This document shows, piece by piece, positions 20,799 through 32,400 of a stretch of 43,947 nt of DNA; position 1 is the stretch's first letter, and each line of letters begins with the position of its first letter. The stretch spans positions 1 through 43,947 of the forward strand of contig JAWQRO010000296.1 in the NCBI GenBank assembly GCA_033557835.1. Reading direction: 5' to 3'. Source of the stretch: Helochares maculicollis. Taxonomy: Eukaryota > Arthropoda > Insecta > Coleoptera > Hydrophilidae. The notes beneath the pieces were generated by a model. It saw only the letters and a program-made list of their open reading frames with translations. It ran no database searches and had not been told where the DNA came from. The translations under genes were made by a program, and so were the position numbers.

Positions 20799-21738
20799 TT
20801 ATTCTGCTTCATCAAATGATGATCGTGATGAAGGAGGTTCATAGACAGGTGAAAATGCTTTCCCTCGATGGTTGAAAACATAAAACGATGGGATGTTACG
20901 AAATGTGTCCCATGTTTTGTTTTCCAAATCGGCCGATGCTTTTATCTCCTTGAAATCTCCAGCTATGTAAAGGACGCCATACATAACAAGGAACAAGCTA
21001 ACAACAGCTTGTATGATAATCTTTAAAAAATGTTTTCAAGTTAGTTTAAGTATGCAGATTGACTATATGAAAATCGGTGCTTTAAACAATAAAAAACATT
21101 GTTTAATTTATGCAAATATTTCGTAACATCAAATAAAACTTCATATATAGTGCATAGAATTTCAGTCTACTCAGTACAAACAATAGGAATAGACAAATAA
21201 CAGTTGACTTATGATTTGAAAATGTGACTGACAAATTGTTACTTATTTGCGAAAAAAGTATTTAAAGAAACACATCGGCATTGACCAAAGAAGACTAAAC
21301 AAGTCACATTTTGGGAAATGTCGACGTATTTCAATTATAATTACTGGCAATGGCTTGATTAATTTCAACCTATACAAATAGCGTTTTCTAAATGGACTAC
21401 AGATAAAGTCCAGGTACACGTAGGGCAGTATTTAGAAGTCATTTATAAAACTACATTCTGCTTTACCGTTCCTCAAATTAGAATATCTTTCATGTTAAAA
21501 GTAGCATAAAGCATAAATGAAAAAGTTTATATTTGGAATACTTACATCCAAAGGCAGATGTGTGAACTCAAGTTCATTTAATCTCAAGTAAGAGCGATCT
21601 AAAATTAAAAAAATTAATGTTGGTTAAGAAGAGAGGTTACATTAACAAAAACTTACGTTGTGCGGCTGAATAAGCCGTATGAAATAAGGATACGAATCCA
21701 GCGGTCAAAATCAGTCTATGGAAAAATGTAGCTGGCAT
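20799..21738 (-). CDS. EMC5: ER membrane complex subunit 5 (MMGT1)
   Basis: Three exons on the minus strand, 21738-21657, 21598-21546 and 21020-20799, join in phase to 118 residues. EMC5 is a small two-helix subunit of the ER membrane protein complex that inserts tail-anchored and multipass proteins; it was also named membrane magnesium transporter 1. Evidence: helix 1 (ILTAGFVSLFHTAYSA), the block AAQHRSYLRL that appears only after splicing, helix 2 (IIIQAVVSLFLVMYGVLYIAG), GDFKEI, and NKTWDTFRNIPSFYVFNHRG, all family hallmarks. Slightly shorter than vertebrate forms (about 131 aa) because of a short tail. The frame is open upstream to 21825 but ATG 21738 matches the family start. Divergent from Serinc, 450 bp between start codons. 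Confidence 0.93.
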
Positions 21739-22188
21739 TGTCGTCCCGTTTTCAGTTCTTTTATAAAATATACAAATTTCAGCCCTAAACTTTTCAATAT
21801 TAAGGAATTGAACCACTGGAACCAACCTAAGATTTCGTAACCAGCGCCCCCTATCTGCAGAAGCACCTCAATATTTAAGATACCACTATCGGTTCAACAC
21901 GATGTTTACCGATTACTCTTGATTACATTGCAATTTCTTGATTGGTGACTAACGTCGGTGAGACTCGGCTTCTCCACGGAATGTTCCGGGCGCATGTTTC
22001 TTTGCAAAATATTAGTAATTCCAATAATAGGACACTACATTATCGACTCACTTCTGTCAAATGTTCGACAAAGAACAACAAATACAAGGATATTTTTAGG
22101 AACAACGCAGTGTCATTATTCCAATAAATATTGTTGTGCAAATTAGTCGTGTTTCATACAAAATAATATTTAATTAACCTGATTAATA
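21739..22188. promoter_or_regulatory. Shared upstream region of EMC5 and Serinc
   Basis: The 450 bases between the two opposed start codons must hold both promoters and 5' UTRs. No TATA box is evident. ORFs here are short and unsupported. A bidirectional promoter is the simplest reading. Confidence 0.45.
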
Positions 22189-25100
22189 ATGGGGGCGGTT
22201 TTGGGATTGTGTTCTGCGGCACAGGTAAGGCTTTAACTGGAGTTGTGCAATAATCCACTACACATTTCATACGCAAATTTCAATCGTATTTTCCTAATTA
22301 AATTTTATATTTAATTTTGTTGATTGAAGATTATTAGGAAGGAAGGAAACAAACCTACTCTTCATTAAATAATGTTCATTCATTCATTGTATATGTAGTC
22401 TGTATGCTTTATTTTAAATAGATATTTTTGCCACTTTATGGAGGATATATGGTTACATTTTAAGGGTTGATAATTTTTAAATCGCAGCCTACAGCTGTTG
22501 TAGACTTTAAGGCCACAAATTATTTTTATTTTATGCTCAAGTATAGCGTTTTCAATATTAACTGTACTTCGTCATTAAATGAGATATTTGTTCATTTAAG
22601 GAGATAATGGCAAAATAAAGTATTGTTTTATAGACAGACTACCCATTTCAGCTGCTCTGCTGGTTAGAAGTTTGTGTTTGATTGCAAATACAGATGTATT
22701 GGGTCACAGTCATTGATACAGTATCATTTATTAATAGCTATTTATATAAATTGAGCTTTTACAAGCATAAATAAACATTAATTACTGGATTTGAATTAAA
22801 ATACAATCACAAGAGCAACATGGTCTTATTGCAATTTATATTTTCATTAAATAAATACATTTTTATTCTTAATTTTCATTATTATATTATTCATGAAATG
22901 GTCTTGTTAGATTACATCTGTAACTATTTCCCTAGAATTATTTCACATTGTTTTAAAAAAGATAGTGAGCCATATGTTTCTTGTACTTTTACAATCTGAT
23001 GATGCAGATAAACCTATTTGAAATTCATACTTTGGGATCATAACATACTTTTTGAACCTTTTACTTGGTAAAGGAGTGCAAATAATTTCTTTATGTTTAC
23101 TGGTGTCATTTTGAAGGAACTGTTTTTGTAATCTAGCTGTACTATTTTGCTTGGCTAGAACATTTGTTATGTGCGATTGTATTTTTGACTATTTGACCAA
23201 CAGTTTCATTTGTTTGGACATCATGATGTCTTTTTAATTAGGAAAAATTATCTTCAATATTTTTTTAATAGAGATTCAAGACTTCTTTAGCTAAGGAAAC
23301 TCTTATAGTGCTACAATTATTATCTCTATTTTGTTTTGAATGATCTTTAGCATACTTGGAAATTCTGAGAAGAACAAATCTGGTTTAAAATCATTTTATT
23401 TGGGCTACAAATAAGTGTTGATGTTTTTTTTAACTTTGAAGCTTTATTCAGAGAAATGAATACAATGTATTTTAATTTCAATAATGTTGATTCTTAGCTA
23501 CGGCTTTTCCCCATTTTCATTCGGCATATGAAATTGCATTAAAAAAGTATCTCATCTCTTAAGTTGATTCAGGAATCTAGTCCATTTTTGGCTTCTTCAT
23601 GGGAATTTTGACCAGACGAAGAGTTTGAGGGAGCAATATTGAGTGACTAAGGTGGTTAGGGTCATTCCATCTCCTCCAGAGACTATTTTTGCAATATGAA
23701 GCCAAGCGTTGGTCTTGAGACAATTCAAAATGGCTTGTTAAGTTACTGCCAAAATTTCAGTGAGCTTCTTTTGTGTTTGGCATGAACCTTGGTTCAGTAA
23801 TGGCTTCAACTCTATCATCAAACGTTTACCGATGGTATCACACAAAGTATCTTTTACAACACCTCAACCAATTCATTTTTAGAAATTAAAAAATAATGTC
23901 CTACTCAGATACATTGACTGTCATGAGCAATACAAAAATTGTTAATTATTAAATCATATCAAAATGTAATGAACACAGAAGTTTATGAAAGCATACTCTA
24001 AAAAATCTTACATAGACCAGTGATTTGTAGTAATCCAACTATAAGTTTTCTATATCACTTCATGAAATAAAACATTTACTCCTCATCTTAAAAGTTAATG
24101 AAATTAATTCAATCCTAAATTTTTGTAGCTGGCATGCTGCTGCGGAAGTGCAGCTTGTTCCTTGTGCTGTTCTGCCTGCCCATCATGCAGAAATTCAACA
24201 TCTACACGTATTATGTATGCCTTGATGTTGTTAGTGGGTACTATAGTTGCTTGTATAACTCTTTCTCCGGGACTGCAAGATGTTTTACGGAAAGTAAGTA
24301 TTTTTAAATTTGATTCTTTGAATGTGATTTATAAAAATGTGTAGGACAACACTTTCTACTTTATTAGGCTTATAGAATTCAAGAATTGTATCCAAGTAAA
24401 TTTTATTTATTTCAGGTACCTTTTTGTAGTAATAGCTCATCACACCTACCAGATTCTGTGGTAGTTAATTGCAATGCAGCCGTAGGTTATTTAGCTGTTT
24501 ACCGTATATGCTTCATTCTGACTTGTTTCTTTGCCTTGATGGCTCTAATGATGATAGGTGTTAAACACTCACGAGACCCCAGGGGCGGAATTCAAAATGG
24601 GTAAAGTATTGAATTTAATTTGTCTGTCTAAAAATTCCAAATGCTTGTACTTTCTAAATTGTCATCGATATTTAACTTCTCTTAACATGCATACAACTTT
24701 CCTTTAATCTAGATTTTGGGGGTTAAAATACCTTATCGTCATTGGAGGAATTATAGGAGCCTTCTTCATTCCTGAAGGATCATTTGGGGAGACTTGGATG
24801 TATTTTGGCATGATAGGAGGTTTTCTGTTCATACTGATTCAGTTGATTTTAATAGTGGACTTTGCTCATAGTTGGGCCGAAAACTGGGTAGGCAATTATG
24901 AGGAAACTGAGTCCAAAGGATGGTACTTTGCATTATTAGGGGCAACATTCCTTAATTTCGCGCTTACAATCACTGGAGTGACTCTGCTATTTGTCTTCTT
25001 CACTAAGGTAAATTGTAATTTCTGGTAGAGTATAAAAATGGATCATGAATACAAAGTGATCTTTCTTCATTGTGCAGCTTAGTAATACTGAAATGACTTT

Positions 25101-27436
25101 ACTAGCAGGAAACATGTTCTATGTTTTAAGAAGTCATTTTCGCTTTTTAGCCAGACAATTGCGGTTTGAATAAGTTCTTCATTTCCATCAACTTAATTTT
25201 GTGCTTCATCGTAAGTATTGTGTCAATTTTACCAGCTGTGCAAGAGAAATTACCAAGATCTGGATTGCTCCAGTCTTCTGTTGTTTCCATCTATGTTACA
25301 TACCTAACCTGGTCAGCAGTCTCTAACCAACCAGGTAAGAAAACTATTTTTGCTTGTATATACATTCATAAGAAATAATGTAATTTTAATCTAATAGTCT
25401 TCTAAATTATCAATAGAGTATAAATATGAAGCACATTTAATTTTGAATAAGATAATTCTACTGTTTCAATTTAGATGCAGATTGCAATCCTGGTTTCCTT
25501 GGCATTGTTGGGGGTGGTAATAATTCCCACAACAGCCAAATGGGCTTTGATAAAGAAAGCATAATTGGTTTGATCATCTGGTTGGGCTGCGTTTTGTATT
25601 CGTCCCTAAGGAGTGCAAGCAAATCATCCAAAATAACTATGTCTGAACACGTTTTAGTTAAGGATAATGGAGCAGGTAAATTTCTTATATGTTGCACAGT
25701 TCTTAGATTATAATTATTAATATCATTCATGCACGACTTTTCTTTGCTTACATTCATGAAATATATCGAGCCTACAATGCTATGTAATCTACTTCTCTCT
25801 CATATTTAGCATATTGATCTTTCAAATAAAGTAGTCAATGTTTTCAGATATGCATAAGGAAACATAGCATTATGTAGTATTTTGTATTTTGCATGAATCT
25901 TATTAGTTTTCTAATTGAATATTTTTTTATAATGCAGTGAAGGATTCTGGAGATAACAATCTAGTTTCCCATGAAGGTATGTTCCATAATTTCATTTTCC
26001 TAATTTTCGCTTCTTGTAGATCAAACATTATACTCATAATGCTGTGGGTGATCGACCGATCTTTATTCTGTAGTAGCTTCTTTTTGTTTAGTATATTTTC
26101 GTTATTTTTTCTTTCTATGTTATGTAAAGCTGGTTATACCCCTATCACAGGTGGCGGTGATGGCAATGACGGGGGTGAGAGTGGGAAGAAAGTATGGGAT
26201 AATGAAGAAGAATCCATCGCCTATAACTGGAGCTTCTTCCACATTATGTTTGCCTTGGCTACACTTTACGTCATGATGACCCTTACAAACTGGTACAAGT
26301 AAGTAGTGCTAATGTTTCAAAATTATTGTAAATTTTTAACCATTCAGTGATGAATGTGTCTTCGTATACATACAGGTGTTGACAATTAGTTAACAAAATG
26401 ATTCCCATTTATTAGTTTTGTCCAAAATATCGCTCTGTAACTTTAACTGCTCTTAGCCGAGCAAGTTTAATAATCTCATTAAGTGTTTTCTCTTTGCTTT
26501 CGTTTCTCCATTTTTTTGCACAACATTAATGGACACTGCTTGGTTCAATTGTCACTAATAGATCCTGTTACTTTCAGCATTAAATCATGAGGGTCTTTTA
26601 AAAGTTTTTCTGCCATAAAAATTCAAGACTTCCTGGTGCTCTATAGTGTCCAGTTGATTGAATTTTATTAAAATGTTCTCTACTCTGGAATGTACAGAAA
26701 CTTCATCATGTTGATTTGCTGTTATTAGGATAAAAGTCATAAAGATACCCAGTTGCGGCATACAAGCGCCATATTTTGTAATTAAATTTAATTTGTTTTC
26801 CTGGCATAATCTTAATTACATTTTTCAATAGTATAGTATCGTGTTTTCTCTTATAGACAGCTATAACAAACGTCAAATCTTGAAAAATTCATTTTGGGCA
26901 TATTAGCTTTACAATATTTATCTGTCTTTACTATTATCATTTAGATGTCACTTTATTTTACACCTTATACTTTTGAGTACATATTCTTAATACATAAATA
27001 TTTTCTTGTACTAGTTTATGGTAGCCACTAATGAACAAACCAGAAGATGGAGTGGTCTTGTTCCAAATGGGGGAACTATTTTCCCATTACGTGTTATCTT
27101 CTCTTTTTCAAGGAATCAGATTTATTGCTTCCTTTTTATTTTTGTTTTGGTAAATGTTGTTTGCCTCTGATATTAGTCTTTAATATTCGACCTGTTTAGG
27201 AAATACACTTTATTCTGAATGATTTAATCTGAGAAGTGATTAATAAATACATTGCTAAATTAATTAATGTATTTCTATTGGGTTTATTTAATTACAGGCC
27301 AAATTCATCACTCAATACTTTGAATGCAAACTCAGCTTCGATGTGGGTAAAGGCCATTTCCAGCTGGTTGTGCCTTGCCATTTATGGATGGACCCTAGTA
27401 GCTCCAATAGTATTACAGGACAGGGAATTCAATTGA
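22189..27436 (+). CDS. Serinc: Serine incorporator (Serinc/TMS1 family)
   Basis: Nine coding exons (22189-22224, 24129-24293, 24416-24600, 24713-25007, 25151-25334, 25475-25675, 25938-25976, 26130-26298, 27298-27436) sum to 1413 nt, 470 residues. Multipass membrane protein with about ten hydrophobic helices, implicated in lipid scrambling and in supplying serine for sphingolipid and phosphatidylserine synthesis; vertebrate SERINC3/5 also restrict retroviruses. Family marks: N-terminal MGAVLGLCSAAQ, the Cys-rich block ACCCGSAACSLCCSACP, VKHSRDPRGGIQNGFWG, ETWMYFG, FAHSWAENW, and the ending WTLVAPIVLQDREFN. Poly(A) signals at 27453 and 27765. Introns 1 (22225-24128, 1.9 kb) and 8 (26299-27297) show no clear genes; intron 1 has an unassigned possible transposon fossil near 23570-23860. 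Intron 7 (25977-26129) is stop-free and a multiple of three. Confidence 0.95.
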
Positions 27437-27946
27437 AAAGCTTTTTGTTCTGAATAAAAGAATGTTTTCCTGTTTTGTATTAGAATCTTTATTAGATGTA
27501 CTGTTTAACAGCATTTTAAAATGTTCTTGATCTTATGTAAACCTAAGAAAGTAGCAAGCAACAGCTCTTCACTTTACTGTAGCCACCTCTTTACCATATA
27601 ATAAGTGTTGATTAAATATATATGATATAATCTTACTTAGCTTAAAATTGTTAGTGATATTTAATATACTTAGGATGTATAAATAGTATTTCGGTATTTA
27701 TTTATATTGACAGTTGAATGCGCTGTGAGTCACTGTGTAACCTGTATTTTTAAATACTTTTGAAAATAAATAAAATTGCTGAAACATAACTATGGCTTGT
27801 TTTAATTAAACGAATGCCTCAGTTTGACCTCCACTACTTCCAATTTCCTGAATGCAAATTCATACTCGCTCTGATTTGCTAGTCAAAAAATAAAAATGTC
27901 AACAATATCCATGTATTAAATGTTTAATTCAAATTGCTATTGTTAT
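27437..27946. terminator. Converging 3' ends of Serinc and the EFHC paralog
   Basis: Serinc 3' UTR with AATAAA at 27453-27458 and 27765-27770. On the minus strand an AATAAA (TTTATT at 27697-27702) could serve the truncated EFHC paralog; if both distal sites are used the transcripts would overlap tail-to-tail. No other gene seen. Confidence 0.5.
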
Positions 27947-29122
27947 TTAATATTGACAATTACACCAGCAATAATTACAACCAGAGCATATGTTTGCGAA
28001 TCGAATACAGTCAGGAACGTTAATACCAAGACGGTTCAAAAATACTCGAGTGAAGCGATCGCAGTTTGTTATTTGAAATATCTTGCCAAAAAACTCCACT
28101 TCTTTTCCGACATTAAGATCAATCACTTCATAGAAACTTCCATGCATAGGTGCAGGTAATGGAATTCTCTGTCTACTTATGAATACTCCTGTTGAAAAAG
28201 TAAGTATGACACATGTTGAAATTAAATCAATTTTATACCTTTAGTAGTAACGCCATTCTCGATTTTAGGCTCAACAGCTTTGATGGTCCCGTCTTCTAAA
28301 TAGAAATATATTATTACGTTTCTTATTAGACAGCCATAATTGCAATCCTCGACAGGTGGCTCCACAAAGAAAGCATCAAATCGAAGAATCTACCAGAAAG
28401 TTAAATGTCTTTGTCAAATTAAATTATACAACACAATAAAAACAAATACAAGTAATTATGGTGCATTCAAGACTTCTCTTGAAGTAATGGTTTCAATTGC
28501 AGCAAAATTACCACAAGATGTATTATCAACGAAGCTATTATGATTATTATATAGATAACGTGTTTTTATAAAATTAAATATGAAATAACAGCTTGGTAAC
28601 TTCTTATGATGCAAAATTTATAAAATGGATCGTTTCGATAGTTCGCTATTAACAGTTTCATTTTAATTTGAATGGTTTGAATTGCGAGAAATCTACATGG
28701 AAAAGGTACATGATGCTGAGAAAGTAGAAAATAATGAAATGATTTATTTGAATTGTGAAAATGCACTTGCTTTTTTTGTATTTAACCGAATACTTTAGTC
28801 AATAAGTTACTAGAATTGTCTACAAACTTGTCCATCGAAAGCGAGCCATGCCGGCAACCTTACGGCCTCTCCGGGTGGATAAAGAGATGGATATTTGTCA
28901 AAGAGATCTCCCTGCACGTTCCGCGTTTCTTTTAAGCAGGGTACTTTGTTTTCAATTAAATCGAATTGTCTAACAAGTGGATATCTTGTTTTACCAATCT
29001 AAAATATCAATAAAATGAATCAATACGCTTGCCATTGCTGTCATAGGAAGATTCTCTATATTTACATTAGTATCCACTGAACATCCAGGCAATAAGGGTA
29101 ATTTCGGACAGTAATTACACAT
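27947..29122 (-). CDS. Truncated EFHC (DM10-domain) paralog with Cys-rich tail
   Basis: Four exons on the minus strand: 29122-29066, 28998-28828, 28389-28239, 28188-27947. They sum to 621 nt, 206 residues, with intact splice sites and stop. Exon phases equal those of the neighbouring full-length gene and lengths nearly so (57/171/151 against 57/177/151). Aligned by eye: MCNYCPKLPLLPG against MCARCPELPLLPG; exon 3 about 29 of 51 identical (ILRFDAFF, LEDGTI). It keeps the first DM10 domain and about 50 residues of the second (VIDLNVGKEVEFFGK, CDRFTRVFLNRLGI), then leaves the family and ends in CIRFANICSGCNYCWCNCQY. No EF-hand. DM10 proteins sit inside ciliary doublet microtubules, so a role in cilia or sperm tails is likely but inferred. 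Marked divergence with no disabling change argues for a working gene rather than a fresh pseudogene. Confidence 0.75.
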
Positions 29123-29448
29123 CCTAAAATGTATGTGAAATTGTATAAAGTTTTAATTTTAAAAAATAAAAGTTCACGGCCGAAAAAGTTACAAATCGCG
29201 CGTCAATTTTTTAAATAAATAGTTTCAATTTATTGCTTTTAACAGATCATTATTTTCTTTTTGTCTCTGTTCATTTTAATGAATGCGACCAAGTCGCTTA
29301 GAAACCCCCTTCTGTTTATTTCGTTCTTCCAGAATTTTCGTCCATAGCAACTTGTCATCAATCAGTTTTTGATTGGCAGTCGTTTGTACAATTTTATCGT
29401 TGTTTTTCTTTAGTTCTTATTAAATTATATCTATCTTACTTAAGCGAA
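29123..29448. promoter_or_regulatory. Bidirectional promoter of the EFHC gene pair
   Basis: Only 326 bases separate the opposed start codons. At 29344-29351 the sequence ATAGCAAC matches the right half of the RFX X-box (ATRRNAAC); the left half fits only in its last two bases (CC). RFX factors drive ciliary genes, so an X-box would fit EFHC genes, but this is a half-site match. Confidence 0.4.
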
Positions 29449-32400
29449 ATGTGTGCAAGATGTCCGGAGCTGCCTCTTCTGCCAGGCTATACCTTCAATC
29501 CCAATGTAAGTAACGGACGTTGCTGACAAATTTTACTTCTACAGCGTTACTCCTTCAAATTTATAAGTTCATACTTAGTGCGAATTACTTATTGTTTAAA
29601 CATGCTTATATCTTCCACTTTTATATTCAGATTGGGAAAACAAGGTTCCCTATGGATCCCAAATTCGACTTTATAGCAGATGGGATTTCTTGCTTGAAGG
29701 AGAAAGTGAAACCTAACATGCTGGGGCCTTTATCCGATAAATATCCATCTATTTACGCACGTGGAGAAGTTTCAGAACTACCTGGATGGATAGCATTTGA
29801 TAAGCAAGTGTGTAATACATTTGATATATCTATTAATTTATAAACTACAAAATGTTGCTTTGATATTAAATTGCTTGTAATCACTAGATTCTTCGATTCG
29901 ACGCTTTCTTTCAAGAATCACTCCACGAATTCCATAATTGTCCCTTTGTGATAAGAAAGGTAAAAATATATTTCTTCTTGGAAGACGGAACCATTCAAGT
30001 GATTGAGCCGAAAGTGGAGAATAGTGGAATAGCCCAAGGTACACCAATATTTTATAATGAACCCGAAATTGTAGTTTATAATGGTTCTAATGCATTTTTG
30101 AGTTGCCTTTCAAATTCATAAAGAGAAACAATTTTATCCGCAGGCACGTTAATAAGCCGGCAAAGAATTCGCTTCCCGGCGCCTATGGACGAAAATTTCT
30201 ACGATATTATCGATTTTAACGTGGGAAGAGAGGTCGAGCTTTATGGCAAAGTGTTTAAGATAACGGATTGCGATCGATTCACGCGAAACTTTCTAAACCG
30301 CCTCGGGATTTCCGTTGCTGATCCCCTCAACACTCCAGAAGATCCTTACATGAAGGTACGGATCCACGATCGAGATGAAGCAATGCCCCGACATCCCAAT
30401 AGGAACAAAGACACTTTGGGGAAATTTCTGGAAAACGACCGGAAAATTCTAAAATTCTATGGATATTGGGATGATCAGGATAACGAATTTGGAATATTAC
30501 ACAATCTGGAAATTTACTTCTTTCTATCCGACGACACGATGGAAATTAAAGACATCCTTCCTGAAAACTCTGGAACTGATACCAACCCAATGTTGGTTAA
30601 GCGATCGAAGCTTCCAAAAGTATATAGAGGACTTCCAGGTCCCGGAGCTTCCGCGCCATATACAGTTCTTAATGTGCTTGGGGAAGGATTACAGTCTGGA
30701 AGGTATGTCATAGATCCATTGGATTGCGGGAAGGAGCACGTAGAGTATTATAAAGAGAACGATTTGGCCATTGGTGGCGTGCTAAATTGCTACGGGCGTA
30801 AAATAGTTCTCACGGATTGCGACCCTTACACCAAAGAGTATTACAGAGTAAAATACGGTATCGATGATTTCACTCCTTTGGAGAAACCGAAAGATAGGTG
30901 CGCACCTGTTGTCATAAAAACGGAAAGAGAATTGCCCCCGTGGAACGGCTATGGTACCCATGAAGATTCAGCTCAAAATTGTGTGACCGTTGAACTGAAG
31001 CCACCAACTAAAGATTTGAAAAAATTTCTAAAATACGATCGAGTTGGACTGGATAGTTACATATTGAGATTCGAGGCGAGGATGCTGAGCAAAAACGATA
31101 TTAATTGTGACAGAGTTTTCATAATTTGCTTTTACCTTGCCGATGATACCTTATCTGTCTTTGAATTGGCAAGACGCAACTCAGGTATTTCTTGATGCAA
31201 TTTATATTCAAAATGTCTTGCTTTTCTAGAATTTAATTCATTAAAAATATTTTAGGTTTTTCAAGTGAGTTACGCATTTAACATTAACCACTCCACCACA
31301 CTCAACACTTAGTTTATAGAATTGGTATTATAGATCTATAAGCGAGAGCATTCTTACACAAAGGAAACCATATCATGATCAGAATACGTTTTATCATCAT
31401 CATTGCATGCATTATAGTTCTAATCATTTCTTTAAAAAAATTGGATTTAATAAGTTGCAATTTTACAGGTTTTGCAAAAAATCAGTTTTTTGCTAGAGCG
31501 AAAGTTGTCCTGCCAGGACAAGGTGTTTATACGAGCAAAGCTCCGTTGTGTTATACCCCACAGCATATGTTTGTAGGAGCTACTTTAATTGTCAATAGTT
31601 TTCATTTTATCTTAATTGATGCAGATGAATACTGCTTCCGCTATATGGAATTGAATGAGACTGAGGTAATTTTTTTACTAATACGTTTTAGCCATATTAC
31701 CATATTCTTCTGATGCCAAACTTAAGTGCTAAGTTACATTTTTGTAGTTCCCTAAATCCAACTTATGCTTAATTATGGACAAAGTCCGGGAAAAATTGCG
31801 CCCAATCTACAAGGATTTTGTAGCAGAAATGATACCGGGGGAAACTGGAGTTATCACATACGATCGATTGAGGTAATTGCAAAAATATCTTAAAATGCGA
31901 TTAACTGCAAATTTAAAGTTTTTAGGGAAAAGTTGTGCAGGATTATGGGGGAAGACTTTACTGAGCATGAAATGATAACAATTTCTAGAGCTTTCTCCGC
32001 TAACTGCCAGAAAGAAAAGTTTAGTCGAGAGACTATCAGGTAGTAAGAATGAATTCGGTATTGTCTTTTATATAGCTGAGTAGCTAATGGAGGTTTCAGC
32101 TATTATAAGCTGCGCTTTTCATCTGCCAAAACTTTGATTTCAGAGCCATTACGCTAACAGAATTAAAGCGATATTTGTGGGACGATTTAACTAGATTACA
32201 TGAATACTTTAAAAAACGAGATGTTGACAAATCCGGAAAATTGCCACGGAAGGAATTGTACACTCTGCTGAAGGGCTGTCGATTACCACTAGACGTCGAA
32301 TTGCTTGAAAAAATTATGCAAGTGTAAGTAAATCAATTGAACTGATCTTTAATTCTTAAATAATCTACAAGTGCTAATCTGCTCAAACTAAACGGTACTC

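Noticed and set aside
23570..23860. Minus-strand protein-like stretch in Serinc intron 1 (DDRVEAITEPRFMPNTKEAH, then stop)
   Set aside because: Looks like a transposon fossil but I could not match it to a family, and it has a stop; left unassigned.
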